Shown piece by piece: positions 1 to 11,508 of a stretch of DNA of 64,000 bases (position 1 is its first letter; each line of letters begins with the position of its first letter). The stretch covers positions 868,001-932,000 of the forward strand of contig PUDQ02000032.1 in the NCBI GenBank assembly GCA_002964805.2. The letters run 5' to 3'. The notes below the pieces were generated by a model. It was not told where the DNA came from and did no database searches. It was given only the letters and a program-made list of their open reading frames with translations. The translations under genes and the position numbers were made by a program. The DNA is from Trametes villosa. Taxonomy: Eukaryota > Basidiomycota > Agaricomycetes > Polyporales > Polyporaceae.

Positions 1-1870
1 GCCGACCGACATCGACTGCACGACCGCATCCAGCACCACCGGGTACCTACACACGCATCGCATCAGCATTCCAACCCTATCCTCACCCCAGCACACCAGT
101 GCACGCCGCAAACTGCACTCACCAGTTCCCGAACCGCTCGGCGGTGCGCTCGCCGGCGTGGTCGACGCGGAGCCACCCGCGCTCCTCGACCGCGCCCCAC
201 CACGCCGCGTCCTTCTCGTCGCCGGTCATGACAACGTGCGAGACGTAGATGCCGTGCCGCAGGCGGACCTCCTCCTGTACCTCGCGCACGCGCCGCGCGA
301 ACGCGCCCAGCGGCGCAAAGCACTGGTCCCGCGGCACGTCGCCGCACCATCCGAGGAAGTCGCCACGGCGTGCATGGATGGCAATGTACTGTGTGCATAA
401 TGGCGGATTCAACGTGGGAGCGGACGGGGTACGCGAAATGGTGGACATACGGGAGGGATTGCAGCGCCGTCAGCGAGACGGAACATCCGGCGGAGGTATC
501 CGCGCGCGAGGTCTTCGAGGGTCGGCGTCCAGTGCGCGTGCACCATGACCTCACGCCACATCGGGCTATAATCCCTCTCGAACTCAAAGGGCTGCCAAGT
601 CACAGCGTCAGGAGGATACGAATACCGGATAAAAGGAGAAACACTGACATCCAGCGCGCAGACGTAGTACAGGTAGTCATAGCACACCAGCTGCTCGTCC
701 GGAGGCAACATAACCCTATTCCCCTCGGACGGACGCGTCGGGTTCTCATGCGGTACCGCAAGCGCGTCCGCGCGGCCCTCCGGGAACGCGAGCTTTGCAA
801 GCGCCCAGAACGTCGAATGCGAGTCGTGCTCGAAGTTCGGGATGAGCTTCACCGCCGCGGGCGCGCGCGTGTACGAGATGTCGAGCCCGAGCAGGACGGG
901 CGTGTAGCTCCCGCGCGCGCCGCTCGCCTGGAAGTTGTCGACCTCCCAGATGTTCCAGCAGCCGAGCTCGTCGCGGCTGTTCTGCTCGTGCGCGCGGTCG
1001 AGGTCCTTGACCATGTGCCACTCGAGGATGGGCGCGTTTAGCGCGAGGACCATCCGCGGGACGTCGAAGATGTCGGAGAACGCGAGCGGGGAAGCTGTCT
1101 CGCCGATGTGCGAGGTGAAGGGCGGGATGATGGGGACCCGTCCTGAGATGTGGGCAAGGTAAATGAGATTCCCCTGCGGATATGATGGTGTTAGCACAGT
1201 TGCGTTCGGACAACACAAGCTGCATGCTAACCATGGTAATTTGGTCGTTCGCTGCAACAAGATGTCAGTAAGAGCGCTTCTTCATACTGCAGACCTGGAC
1301 CTACTCCATCCTGCCGAGAGAAAAGAGGTCATGTAGCCCGTGTCATTCCGAAGGCTGTCTGCGGCGCTATATTTGTCAAAGCCCGGCGATCAACGCGTCA
1401 ATGTACTCACCTCTAAAATGCGGCGTAGCCGCCACCCCTTCCAGGTATGTGTCCGGTCTCAGGTGTAGCGGGAGCCCGTCATCCGACCATTCATCCTGCG
1501 CGTCCTCAGGAATTGATACCTCTACTGGTGGTAGTGGGACTGGCACGGGGTTGAAGCCGCCTGACTCGGGTGTGCGCTGCACCTGATGCGAATTCCGGGT
1601 TGACGAAAGCAAGAGGGGTATGCAGCCAACCGTCGCGAGCGCGACGATCGAGATGAAGAGCCACCTCCGCCTCACCACTGGCGGGAGAGCGAAACGCGTT
1701 GGCCAGACGGGCGATTGCGGCGACGAAGGCAGGAACTTCTCCTTGAAGACGCTAGGACTCCAGGCGTGGAAGGGAAGCAGGGGTACCCGAACGCTCTGCC
1801 CATGACGTCCGTCCTCGAAGCTCGACTCCGATGCCGTATCTTCCTCCGGTCCAGAATATGGTGCCGCCAT
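1..1870 (-). CDS. O-fucosyltransferase-like type II membrane protein, partial (3' end beyond window)
   Basis: Exons read as 1870-1411, 1358-1305, 1251-1232, 1173-451, 388-123 and 46-1, then off the left edge. Frames stay open across all junctions; the 20-nt third exon completes the SAGWTNDQ stretch. The N-terminus is acidic and cytosolic-looking, followed by one membrane segment at about residues 70-88 and a Ser/Pro-rich stem, as in Golgi type II glycosyltransferases. The late IAIHARRGDF motif matches the conserved GDP-binding HxRRGD-type motif of the GDP-fucose protein O-fucosyltransferase-like fold, and the early GNLIYLA...RVPIIPPF segment fits fungal members of that group. Inference: a Golgi/ER glycosyltransferase using GDP-fucose or a similar donor; the acceptor is unknown. 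The C-terminus is missing only because of the window edge. Confidence 0.75.
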
Positions 1871-1900
1871 CCCAGTGAACTCGAGCGCAGAAAGTGAAGC

Positions 1901-3685
1901 CTAGTGAGATGGAAAGCAAAGGAGAGTGGAGGCAAGAGCGAGATATGGGGCGACCGGGGCGAGGACAAAGGGGGGAGAGAGGAGATGAGACCTTCGGGGT
2001 CGGAGGGGTAGGGCGGATATGTCAAAGAGAAACGTCGGTCCGCCGGGAACGCTAGCCCCTCCAGGAAGCTTCAGGCTTCCGGCGTGGGCTGACGTTAATG
2101 CAGCGGGCATATCGATAGGCGGCCTCGAGCCGAAAGAGAACGCCCCGCGGCGAAGATTGGCGATGGATGCTCTCCACGCGCGGAGCGCATTCCCCCCTCA
2201 ATTCAGGGCGAGACGTCCTCCGTCGGTCCAGGTCGGTCTTTACCTCCGCAGGCACCGACGCGGGATCGCGATCGACGCGGGCGGCCCGTCGGTGCTAGCC
2301 ACGTTTTTGATCGAGAGTCGTCCCAGAACCTGTGCTGCATCGGGCAATTATGTTCTGCACGTCCCTGTCTTCAATTAACGGCTTCCACACATTCACGGCT
2401 TGGGTATACGCGAGACCGCAGCGAGGGGCGTCCTGGTTGTCTCAAAAGGCACCTAGACATGGAAGATTCTTGGTCGGCGTATTGGAACACCGATGTCCAC
2501 AGAATGATCGGGGCTGTCAGTCACTCCAACGCAAGATAGGGTTGACAAGACGACATCTGCCTTGTGTTTCGCCATAGACTGTGCCACAGAGCAGAGCCAG
2601 TAAGACCGAGGGGCTAGGCCGAGAGGAGTTGAAAGCCACAACGCTGCATAGTCGTCCGCAGGTAAATCAAGGCGGCCTTTTCGCGCAGTACCCGGTTATG
2701 CAGGTATTGGCGTCCGAGTCGGTCATGGAGGCGTCCGCGTTCGTTTCGGGCGTCGACGGCGTGTTGAGGGCACCTGCAAGCGACGGATGGCAGGCTGAGT
2801 GTGTTTGTACTTATGTATGATGCGTGTACTTACCCCATTTCGCGATCGACGCAAGTCTTCTGAGCTTCGCAAATGTCGAGAAAGAAGCATCTGTCCGGAT
2901 CCGTCTACTGGGCGGACACGGCGCCACAGAACAGAAGCGCGAGAGTTGTCCCGAAAAGAGCCGCATAGCGACGGTGCTGAAAAGAAGCACACGTCCATGT
3001 AGACACAACGCCACAGGACAGAAGCGCGAAAGTTGATCCGGAAGAGAGCAGCAGAAGAGCCTGTGGCGTAACCTGTCATCGGATCCGCGGTACCGTAAAT
3101 GTCTTCTATTCTTCCAAGTAAACGCGTGCGCATCGCGCGGACACGCTCTACCGCCGACGCTCATGGGCATACTACTCGTCGCATTTGCCGGGGGTCACCT
3201 TTCAAACCACAACTCACCTTCTTCACTTTTGACCTCTATGAAATGCGTCAGGATTCCGCTGAACAACGCTCAGCATCTTCCTTGTATGATTCAGAGGCTT
3301 GGAATTGTCTGGTGAGCCGGTGAGTACTTTCTTGACACGGTAGACCACGTACATAACAACTGCCTGAAAGTCCTGCTAATTAGCAGCAACTGCGATAGAG
3401 GAGTATATCAAGATACAAAGGCGAGCTCAAGAAAGGTTCACCGACAAGCAGTTGGTGGAAGTGCATCGGGGGAAACGTGCCTCCATAGCAACAGCCAAGA
3501 TCGTTCAAGAGTCTCGCCGACACGCGCTTTGGGTTTGAGGTGCTTCCCATTTCCAACCGCAGATTTTACGTTCTCCGCACGAAGCACACCATGTCACACT
3601 TACCGCTCTGGATAACTCAGTATAGGCTGCTATATATCAGGTACTTGCACAACATGTGTTCGTACATTCCGCCACAACCACCAAC
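1901..3685. other. Gene-free region with a diverged tandem repeat
   Basis: No ORF here shows splice-consistent coding structure. It holds the promoter of the glycosyltransferase-like gene, the 3' flank of the PNPOx-like gene and a diverged two-copy direct repeat at 2879-3055. Confidence 0.6.
2879..3055. repeat. Two diverged tandem copies of an approximately 80-95 bp unit
   Basis: GAAAGAAGCA...GCGCCACAGAACAGAAGC (2879-2965) is repeated as GAAAAGAAGCA...ACGCCACAGGACAGAAGC (2979-3055). Both are followed by GCGCGARAGTTG and a GAARAGAGC-like tail. The best-matching core is about 40 bp long. It does not fall in a recognisable gene. Confidence 0.6.
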
Positions 3686-4796
3686 CTAAGGGCCTCCGGC
3701 AACACCAAACGGCGCACCCCTCGCGAAGCGCTGCAACCCCTGCCCATACACCGTCGCAAGCACCAGCCCCAGCACAAACACGCACACCAGCCTCGCCGCC
3801 TCCGCCCCGCTCCCCGGCAGCAGCTCCCGCACGCCCAGCCCTGCGCGCGCCTTCGGGACCCGGTTCCCCAGAATCACGACGCTCCCATCGCTCGGCGGCT
3901 CCGCCTCGCCACGCACGGGAGCAGCAGGCGCGAGCGGCGCGTCGGAGAGGTGCGCGGAGCGCAGCCCCTCGAGCCCGTCGTGCGAGCGCCGGTTCAGGCT
4001 CGCCCACCACGCCTTCATCCCGCCCTTCGCGTACACGCGCGGGCCCGCCTCCGTGTCGAGCGTCACCGTCGGCACCGCGGCTTCGGCGTCCACCTCGTCT
4101 TGGGTCGCGGCGAAGTGCGGCGGGAGAGCCTCGTCGAGCTGTTCCATCTTCTCCGCCCAGTGCGTGAGCGCGCTCCGCTCCGCCTTGAAGTTGTACAGCG
4201 GCACCGCGTACCCGCAGGACTGGCGAGCCGGAAGGACTTTAGCACGTCGTACGCACTGTGCTCGAGCTGTGCGAGCGCACGCACCGTGGTGACCTTCACG
4301 ACGTCGATGACGATCGCCGCGCGCGAGCTGGGGTGGCGCGTCCCGGGCGGGACGAGCGCCTCGTACTCGGGCGTGCCAAACTCGTGGACAGTGCCGCGCC
4401 CGTACAGGCGCAGGATGCGCGCGGGGCCCTCGACCGCGCAGAACATGACCGTGATCCGCCCGTTCTCGCGCAGATGCGAAATGGTCTCGACGCCTAGAAC
4501 GCGAGGGGAAATGTTCAGCGCGCCGCGTGCATTGAACGGAAAAAGGTGGGGTAGCGCCGGAGGTATGCGGAGATACGGGAGGAGAGAGGGGACAGGGGTA
4601 GAGAGAGGGACTCACCGCTACCACTAAGGTCCTCATACCACACGCGGTTGGGGTTCACGATGTGGAATGTCCCGTCCAGACCCTTTGGGGAGACATTGAC
4701 GTGCTCGCCGTTCATAGGAGCCGTAGCGGTGAAGAACATGTGCTGCTTCTTCATCCATGCCGCATGGCTGTCCGGGATCTTTTCGTAGACCTTCAT
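3686..4796 (-). CDS. PNPOx-like (pyridoxamine-phosphate-oxidase-fold) protein with C-terminal membrane segment, copy 1
   Basis: Three exons, 4796-4616, 4493-4285 and 4219-3686, give 307 residues. The N-terminal half has the split-barrel flavin/heme-binding pattern of pyridoxamine 5'-phosphate oxidase-like proteins: FFTATAPMNGEHVNVSPKG, then a VWYEDLSGSG turn and HEFGTPEYEAL. The C-terminal half is lower-complexity and ends with one hydrophobic stretch (ARLVCVFVLGLVLATVYG), suggesting a tail anchor. Its closest relative in the window is the gene at 7077-8011. The two share the last intron (before SCGYAVP), but each has one intron the other lacks. Cofactor and substrate are unknown; a flavin-dependent redox role is only the fold-level expectation. 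The start was chosen by alignment with the paralogue. Confidence 0.75.
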
Positions 4797-5272
4797 CTTT
4801 TCGTGGTACGCTCGGTTTTGACGTATGCCGTGGAGGGGATGGTGAGGGGAGAAGCAGACGCACCGCGAAAAGCGAGATAGCGTTTGAGACCGGGGTGGAC
4901 TTATAGGGAAGCGGACGTAAACCCCGGATGATGAGATCTGCAGGCGCCACAATAGAGATAAACGTCGACTGTGCACCCACTCCTCGTCAGACGTGAGAAG
5001 GATGTACTACGGGGTAGACCGGTGTGTGTGGTAGGGCCGCAGCTTGCTGAACGAGTGTCTACCATGTGCACAGGTCGCAGTAGGGGGATGAATGACGGAA
5101 ACGACGGATCCGAGTGCATGTTTACGAAAGGGAAAGTGGAGAGCACCTCTATTGATGAGACGTCAGTGCACTATGGATACATGGGCTGAGATAGAACAGG
5201 TATTAATGATGGGGATAGAAGACACATGCCGGGTGCGCGGAGAAGGTAATCATACGCGTCCGTAACCGCCGC
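4797..5272. other. Intergenic spacer, no gene seen
   Basis: Spacer between the PNPOx copy 1 start and the ISA1 stop codon. ORFs here lack homology-like features or a consistent splice context. It should contain the PNPOx promoter and the ISA1 3' UTR. Confidence 0.5.
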
Positions 5273-6189
5273 TCATGCACCGACGGTAAACGACTCTCCG
5301 CACCCGCAGGCATCCTTGATGTTGGGGTTCTTGAATGCAAACTTCGCGCTACAAAAGCATGAGATTGAGTGACCAAGCAGAGGCTTTCCGACGTACCTCA
5401 GCGCGTCCTCCTTCCAGTCCATCTCGCTCCCGATGATCGAGAACAGCGCCTTGCTGTCGATCAACACCTTCACCCCGTCCTGCTCTACCACCTCGTCGAA
5501 CTTGCCCGCCTTCTCGACATACTCCAGGTGGTACGAGAGCCCTGCGCAGCCCTTATTCCGCACACCAATCCGAATCATTTGCGGGGTCGGGCTCTTCAGC
5601 AAGTTCCGCAAGCGCTCGACGGCCGTTGGCGTCTACAGGTCCCGGGAAGCGGTGCGTCATGTCAGTGAAAACCTCAACGGACAGCGGCCTCCGCGGTGCG
5701 TACCAGGGTGATGGCAGCCTTCTGCGCGCGGATCTTCGGACGGGCGCGCTCAGCCTTGGGTGCGGGAGGAGGCCGTGCAGCGACCTGCGGAGACGCGGCA
5801 TCCGGGGAGAGGGTGCGGGCGGTGGGGGGCTTAGATGGCGACGGAACGACGACTGGCGGTGTCTCTCCCAGTGTCGGAGTGGAGGACGTCGATGCTGCTG
5901 GTGATGATGAGGACGTCGAGGCCGTTGGTGGGGGTGCGGGTCGGTCATGAGAGAGCGCGGACATCATCGCATGGCGGTGACTGGGGAGGTAGAGCAGACC
6001 GCGAGACGAAGAGTTGTAGAACGTCGTGTGCGCTGTCGCGCGATGCAAACGAGCGAGTGCAGAGGACATGCTAGGTCTGAGTGTCGAGCTCGACGAGGTG
6101 GTGAGTGTGGCGACTGCAGGGGTCGTCGTGGTGGTCGTCGACGAAGTTGAGGAGCAGACTCGCGAGATATCCCGAAATGGGTTTGTCAT
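5273..6189 (-). CDS. isa1: Mitochondrial Fe-S cluster assembly A-type scaffold/carrier, ISA1-like
   Basis: Exons 6189-5704, 5632-5397 and 5348-5273 give 265 residues. Starting at the second good ATG (6069) would give 225 residues and place a basic, Ser/Arg-rich mitochondrial-presequence-like N-terminus first. The C-terminal ~105 residues form an A-type Fe-S protein: IRIGVRNKGCAGLSYHLEY carries the first conserved cysteine and the end ACGCGESFTV carries the CxC pair, the three cysteines that bind iron or a cluster. FKNPNI before the CGCG is diagnostic of IscA/Isa1. Family knowledge: with Isa2 and Iba57 it makes [4Fe-4S] clusters in the matrix for aconitase and lipoyl synthase. The long Ser/Thr/Pro-rich linker between presequence and domain is typical of fungi. 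Confidence 0.88.
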
Positions 6190-7076
6190 GGAATCAGGTC
6201 ATAAGTGGTTACATAAGTGTGGGGTAAGCAAAGCTGGCCAATCAGGCGCCTTTGGTTTGGGTTATCGACTCAGTCTAGCCGCCGGTCTCGGTGAACTCTA
6301 GCGTCATCTAGGCTTGCGTTTATCACGTTTACTATAGTGTTCTATGCCAATCAGCACCCCGGGAAAGCTAGACTTATGACCACTTACTTACCTGTGGTCA
6401 CAACCTACAACGATCCTCTAGCTCTCGAACTGCAAGCTCAGTACTACGCGCTCTTTGTCTCCAACCATGTGGTTCTACTGCCTTTCTATCGCTCGGTCTT
6501 ACTGTGCGGCTGCCATCTCAAAGCCTTGCAGTGCTCACTTCTCGGGCAATCTCGAGGAGGACTTCCTCTGGACTCCTCAGCATCGCCCTGATTCTGATCC
6601 CTCAAGTTGTGACTGGGGTCAATCTGAATTCACCTCAACTGAATAGCTAGCGACTCGATCCTGGCGCCTCGCCTGCGCCAACTTTGACCCCGTACATGGT
6701 CGGTGGGAGTTGTCGTGCGTCTGGGAGTGTCCGGAAGGCGTGGTGCGCACTGTATGCTGTAAGAAGAGCGGCGCATAATAATGGCATATGCTCATCTGAC
6801 TACTCGATGACGGAGTCAGCGTCTACAACCATTCTACAGCCTTGAGGTATCGCATCAGTCTGCATAAGCCTCGAGTTTCTATCGCAGCGCGCATCACACG
6901 CCCTCAGGACGGTAGGAGCTTCAAAGTTAACCAAAACTGCATCGGCCGATCCACTCGGCCGTAGCAACTGCTCCCTTGCATTCCCCCACCGTGCCCAGAG
7001 GAGTCATCAGAGCGGTCCCACCATCGACCGGTATACAACCAGCACACACCGCGACTCCTCCGGTTGCTGCGACAAC
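6190..7076. other. Divergent promoter region, no gene seen
   Basis: About 0.9 kb between the divergently transcribed isa1 and PNPOx copy 2 genes. The short ORFs at 6337-6646 are not supported by any motif or splice structure. It presumably holds both promoters. Confidence 0.5.
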
Positions 7077-8011
7077 ATGGGCAAGTTCTACGACAATATC
7101 CCTCCCGAGCTTATCCCTTGGCTCCTCAAGCAGGAGGTCTTCTGGGTTGCGACCGCACCCCTGAGTCCCGAGGGACATGTGAACGTCTCGCCCAAAGGCG
7201 TCCGCGACTCGTTCCACGTCGTATCCCCCACCCGGGTCTGGTACCAGGACCTGAGCGGTAGCGGCGTCGAGACCATCTCGCATGTGCGCGAGAACGGCCG
7301 TGTCACCCTCATGTTCAACGCGTTTGATGGGCCACCGCGCATCGTTCGTCTCTTCGGAACAGGTGTGTCCTCTCATTTTGCCAAGCGATGCAAAGGCTTA
7401 TATCTCGTTACAGGAACCATCCATGAGTTCGGCACACCGGAGTACGATGCTCTGATCACACCCGAGAACCGTCGCCCGGGCTCGCGCGCCGCTATCGTCG
7501 TCGATGTGCACAAGGTTGGCTCAGTGAGTGTTCCGTGCCCTGTGCCCCGTGCTTTGGGTTGCATGCATGCTAACAACATCTATAGTCGTGCGGGTATGCT
7601 GTGCCGTACTACGAATTCAAGGGCCATCGCCAGGTCCTGCTCGACTTCTTCGACAAGCGCGAAGCAGCGGACCAGTCCGACCCTACCGCGCACGCCGAGA
7701 AAGGCCTGAAGGCGTACTGGGAGGAGAAGAATATGCGGAGCATCGACGGGCTGCCTGGCATCGCGCACGGGAACAAGGTCGAGCGTGTGCCCGCCTGCCT
7801 CGACGATATGAAACGCGCGGGTATGTCGGAGACCAGAGAGGCGCGAGAGAACGGCGTTAAGGCTCGGGCGAATGGGTCCGCCGCTGCAAACGGTGGCGTG
7901 CTGACGAAGACGGCCGGGCTCGAGAGAAAGCGGGTGGAGGAGTGGGCGGTTGCGTTTGCACTCGGTCTCGCCGCGGCCGCGATTTACGTGCAGATCGTGC
8001 ACGTTGTGTAA
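7077..8011 (+). CDS. PNPOx-like protein with C-terminal membrane segment, copy 2
   Basis: Exons 7077-7362, 7414-7523 and 7586-8011 give 273 residues. It is colinear with the gene at 3686-4796: FWVATAPLSPEGHVNVSPKG, VWYQDLSGSGVETISHVREN, TIHEFGTPEYDAL and SCGYAVPYYEFKGH. The C-terminal tail ends in a hydrophobic helix (VAFALGLAAAAIYVQIVHVV), so a tail-anchored membrane protein is likely. Family knowledge: PNPOx-fold proteins bind FMN, F420 or heme; no residue seen here fixes the cofactor. The split-barrel core is much better conserved with copy 1 than the C-terminal linker, as expected for an old duplication. isa1 lies between the two copies. Confidence 0.78.
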
Positions 8012-8308
8012 TACCTGACGCCTAGGTTTGTGTTGTACAGTAAGGAAGGTCTTGTTGTATGCGATGCTCTATCGGATGATATGAAATTGAAGCCCAGGAT
8101 CGACGTCGGCCGCTCAGCGCTCGGGACACGCACCGCATCTTGCCGTAACCCATGCATTGTCTTCGTTCCACTCATCAAGAGTCACGGCCTACAGCACGCC
8201 AATTGTCCACCTTCACCCCTTTCGTACGGTAATGTCATCCCCGTTGCAGAGGAGTGATAGAGCACTGACTTTACGAGCAAAATCATACTCCAGCATTCAA
8301 CGTTCAGA

Positions 8309-9553
8309 ATGCAGTCGTCACGGCTCCCCATCGAGCTCTGCGAGGCTATCATCGACGCCATCCGCCCGAGCTGCGACGACTGGTTCCGCTACCCCGAACA
8401 GAGCCGCACCCTCCTCGCCTGCGCGCTGACTTGCCGCGCCTGGCGTCCCCGCGCACAGTTCAACCTCTGGAAAGCAGTGTTCTTTGTGCACAGCGAGCGT
8501 ATCGTCCCCCAGTTCCTCGTGGCCGTACGTAGCGCCCCGCAGCGGCTCGCGCCTCTGGTGCGCACGATGTGTATGCATCCGTTCGGGGAGAAGGTCCCCC
8601 TAGAGCTGTTCATGGGCCCGGCGCTTCCGAATCTCCGCTCGTTGACCATGGAAGAGGTGACGTGGGTGCCGTTCCCGCCGCGCGCGTCGCGCATGCGCTT
8701 GCCACTGCTCGCGAGCGTGGTCGACCTCCGGCTCAGCAAGTGCATCTTTCACAAGGTGAAGGACGTCTTCGATATCGTGTGGGCGTGCGCAAGCCTTGTC
8801 CGGCTTGTGGTGCTGGACTGCACGTTCACGACGGAGCGGTTCACGGAGGCGGACGCGGCACGCCTAAGCGCGATCAGAAAACGTCCGGGCGCGTGCGAGA
8901 GACTGAAGGAGCTCAAGCTATATGTGGGTCCCACTTTTCTCTGTTAGTGTACCTGGGCTGGGGTTGAGCTAAATCATGTCATACTTAGGGGCACCCGTTC
9001 GACCATCAATTCGCGCCTTCGGGTAGTGTTTTTGGGTCAGAAGTTACCGACTTTGACATCACCTACTACGACCTTGCTGCCTCCCGTACGTTCGACAACT
9101 TGCCGTTGTATGCCTCGTATATTAACCTTTCGTTGCATAGTTCAACTCCATCGCATCGTAGCCTCATTCCGCTCGCTCCAAACCCTCACCGTCACCGGCT
9201 TCCTTTGGGACGCTGAAACCTGGACAGGCTCCGGATCCGCTCTCCTTCCCTCGCTCGCCGCAGCTCTTCCCAATCCCGCTGTCCTTGGGGTGCTCGTCCT
9301 GCATATTGAGACTAGCTACTCGACAAACGAAGATACCATTGACGCTCTCTGTGGGCGAGAGGCGACCGAGACGGTAGAGACGCCGTCACTGCGAACAATC
9401 CTCCGTGGCTTGCGCCGTCTCGAGGTGCGCATCGCTGGAGAACCCTTCGACGCCGAGGAGTGGTGGGCGGCGCAGATAGCAGAGCGACTGCCTAGCATGC
9501 GGAGCGTGCTTTCAGTTACCATTGCGAATATCCGAGAAGGCGGTCTCTGGTAA
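8309..9553 (+). CDS. F-box protein with LRR-like C-terminus (not of the tandem family)
   Basis: Exons 8309-8923, 8989-9085 and 9141-9553 give 374 residues. The N-terminus LPIELCEAIIDAI...TLLACALTCRAWRPRAQ is an F-box, the Skp1-binding helix bundle of SCF ubiquitin ligases. It is followed by leucine-rich, strand/helix-alternating segments (LPNLRSLTMEEV, SVVDLRLSKC, FRSLQTLTVTG) that would form an irregular LRR substrate-binding surface. It differs from the 18-62 kb family: the F-box starts at residue 4, there is no 10-nt micro-exon, and the C-terminal EYW signature is absent. Target unknown. The middle exon is inferred from splice sites and an open frame. Confidence 0.72.
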
Positions 9554-9855
9554 ACTCGAATGTCTCGCCGGCCAGGGGACTCAAGCGCACAAGTAGCTTC
9601 TTGCGCCGACCACGTGTATCCCGCGTTCTGAAGAAGCGTCCTACGCAGTCACGATGCAGAGCGAGGGCAACTTTTTCAGCTTCGCGTCCTCCTCCTCCAA
9701 CTTCAGGGCTGTTGATTCCGTCGAAGACCGCACGTACGTCGTGCAATCTTCTCACCTCACTAGTACTAACATATCTTGCGCTTCAATTAGCCCGGCAAAC
9801 GCATTGGACCAACTGCAGACAAGTCTCTACCTGGTCCACGCACACGCAAGATATC
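9554..9855. other. Promoter/5' region of first HET gene
   Basis: Contains an ORF-like stretch with an ATG at 9654 and a plausible intron near 9734-9790. The only obvious splice joins it out of frame with the HET domain, so it is more likely 5' UTR or a uORF than coding. Confidence 0.4.
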
Positions 9856-11508
9856 ATGGCCGCGGCAAGTCAGCGATCGACGGCGACTACGCCTTCCACT
9901 CTCATCTTGGAGCTGCCCTTGAAGGTCGCCTCGACGAACGAGGTAGACCTCTCGTCTGTCGCCACACCCGAGCGCTTCCGACTTGTCGATTGTGTGGCTC
10001 TCTCCGACCCTGCGAATCCAATTCTCCGAATCCTGGAGTACGACACCTTCGGTAACTCCCGAGTTGGTTTTTGCGCCATCTCGTACATCTGGAAAGGGAA
10101 CCTTCCTCGCGAGCCGCCGGGAGGAGGGGAACCTGAGGGTTCCATCGTCGTCGAGGGAGCGAGGGACGGGGACCCCATAAGCCTCGACGTCCTGCGCCAC
10201 GCCGCCATCGCTATCATCGGCGAAAACCTGCGCTACCTGTGGCTCGACCGGCTGTGCATCATGCAGACCCATCGCGACGACAAAGCCTGGCAAATCCAAA
10301 GGATGTTCGAAATCTACAAGCGATCTTCCCTGTGCCTGGTCTTGCCCGGAGGGGTCAGCAGGCTGGTGGGCTTGGACGAAGAAACCGAGTGGACCCTCCG
10401 TGCGTGGACCTTGCAAGAAGCGATCGTTCCTCCCACCACACAGATCCTATTCTCGATCGCTGGTCTACCCATCCCTCCGGAAAGCACGATGGCCGTTCTA
10501 AACATGGACCGCTCGCACCCGTTCGGTACCTGCATAGCGAAGTACGTCGTTCCAGGGCTCTCAGCATCGGTCGTCTTAGGGGGGCTACTCCGAACGATTC
10601 GTGTCCCTTCCACAAACCCCCGTTTCGAGTTCCACCCTACCGACTCCTACGTGCCCATCACCCCTCGCATCTTGGGCGCGCCCGACACAAGGCGACGGGA
10701 ACTCTTCGCTCTTGCTGACGCCGCCGATACCATCTGGTCCGGCGGTAATTGGTCGCGTCAGGCTCTCTGGCAGTCCTCGTTCCTGCGCACCTCGAAGCGG
10801 CCCGTCGACATGGTCCTCAGTATCATGGGTCTCTTCGGGATATCCCTCGATCCGCGCCGCTATCGCTCGAGCGACCGCGTTTTTGCCACCATCGCGCTCG
10901 CGCAGGAGTATTTGCAAAGGGGCGGGCAAGCAGAGTGGCTGATCGCGGGTTGGAACGAGCCTCCCGACAGGCGCCTCTCGTCCTTCCCGGAGCTCCCAGA
11001 GACGACGGTCGCTGCCCCTCCCCGGTTCTCCGCGTCCAAGAGGGACATCTCCCATGAGGCGGACCGTGCACACCTGGACATCCGGCTGCGCTTCTCGTCC
11101 CAGCAGGCACCCGAGGGCAAGATGGACGACGAAGGGTACTTTCACTTCACAGCTCGCGCCGTCCGGGTCGTGGGGTCCTCTTCACCACCACCGCCCTCTG
11201 CATCGCATTCCGCGAGTTCCACCACGATTGAAGCCTTAGACGGTACCCTTTGGACAGCCTTCCCGGACACAAGCTCCAACGAACCGCAGCCGGAGACACC
11301 GACAGACAATGGACCCCTGTATGCGGTTGTGCTCGGGGTCGGGAGCCGCAGGAACGAGTCGAGTTGGGATAGGTTTGCTAGGGCCGTGCTGCTGCGGCAA
11401 CATGCGCCCGTCAAGTACCACCGGCTTTCCGTATTTTTCGAGCTGGAGCCGTCAGTCGCAGAAAGCTGGAGGATGATGAACGTGAACATGGGGCCAGTTA
11501 TCGACTGA
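9856..11508 (+). CDS. HET-domain (heterokaryon incompatibility-like) protein 1
   Basis: A single open exon of 550 residues. The three hallmark HET motifs occur in order: FCAISYIWKG (about residue 75), LRYLWLDRLCIMQ with KAWQIQRMFEIYKRSSLCLV (about 125-160), and LRAWTLQEAIVPPTTQILF (about 180). Family knowledge: HET domains trigger programmed cell death after non-self recognition during hyphal fusion; a TIR-like fold is proposed. The C-terminal ~300 residues are unassigned and end in a Ser/Pro-rich stretch plus a compact domain. The frame stays open upstream to 9601 without a better ATG, so the start at 9856 (MAAAS) is the simplest choice. It lies tandem with a second HET gene 0.7 kb downstream. 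Confidence 0.8.
   Translation: MAAASQRSTATTPSTLILELPLKVASTNEVDLSSVATPERFRLVDCVALSDPANPILRILEYDTFGNSRVGFCAISYIWKGNLPREPPGGGEPEGSIVVEGARDGDPISLDVLRHAAIAIIGENLRYLWLDRLCIMQTHRDDKAWQIQRMFEIYKRSSLCLVLPGGVSRLVGLDEETEWTLRAWTLQEAIVPPTTQILFSIAGLPIPPESTMAVLNMDRSHPFGTCIAKYVVPGLSASVVLGGLLRTIRVPSTNPRFEFHPTDSYVPITPRILGAPDTRRRELFALADAADTIWSGGNWSRQALWQSSFLRTSKRPVDMVLSIMGLFGISLDPRRYRSSDRVFATIALAQEYLQRGGQAEWLIAGWNEPPDRRLSSFPELPETTVAAPPRFSASKRDISHEADRAHLDIRLRFSSQQAPEGKMDDEGYFHFTARAVRVVGSSSPPPPSASHSASSTTIEALDGTLWTAFPDTSSNEPQPETPTDNGPLYAVVLGVGSRRNESSWDRFARAVLLRQHAPVKYHRLSVFFELEPSVAESWRMMNVNMGPVID

Noticed and set aside
3271..3310. TATGATTCAGAGGCTTGG resembling the F-box 3' hairpin core
   Set aside because: Only a partial match, with no pairing arms and no F-box gene nearby.
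9654..9733. Possible 5' coding exon of HET protein 1 (MQSEGNFFSF...)
   Set aside because: The only convincing donor/acceptor pair joins it out of frame with the HET domain; the in-frame ATG at 9856 suffices.
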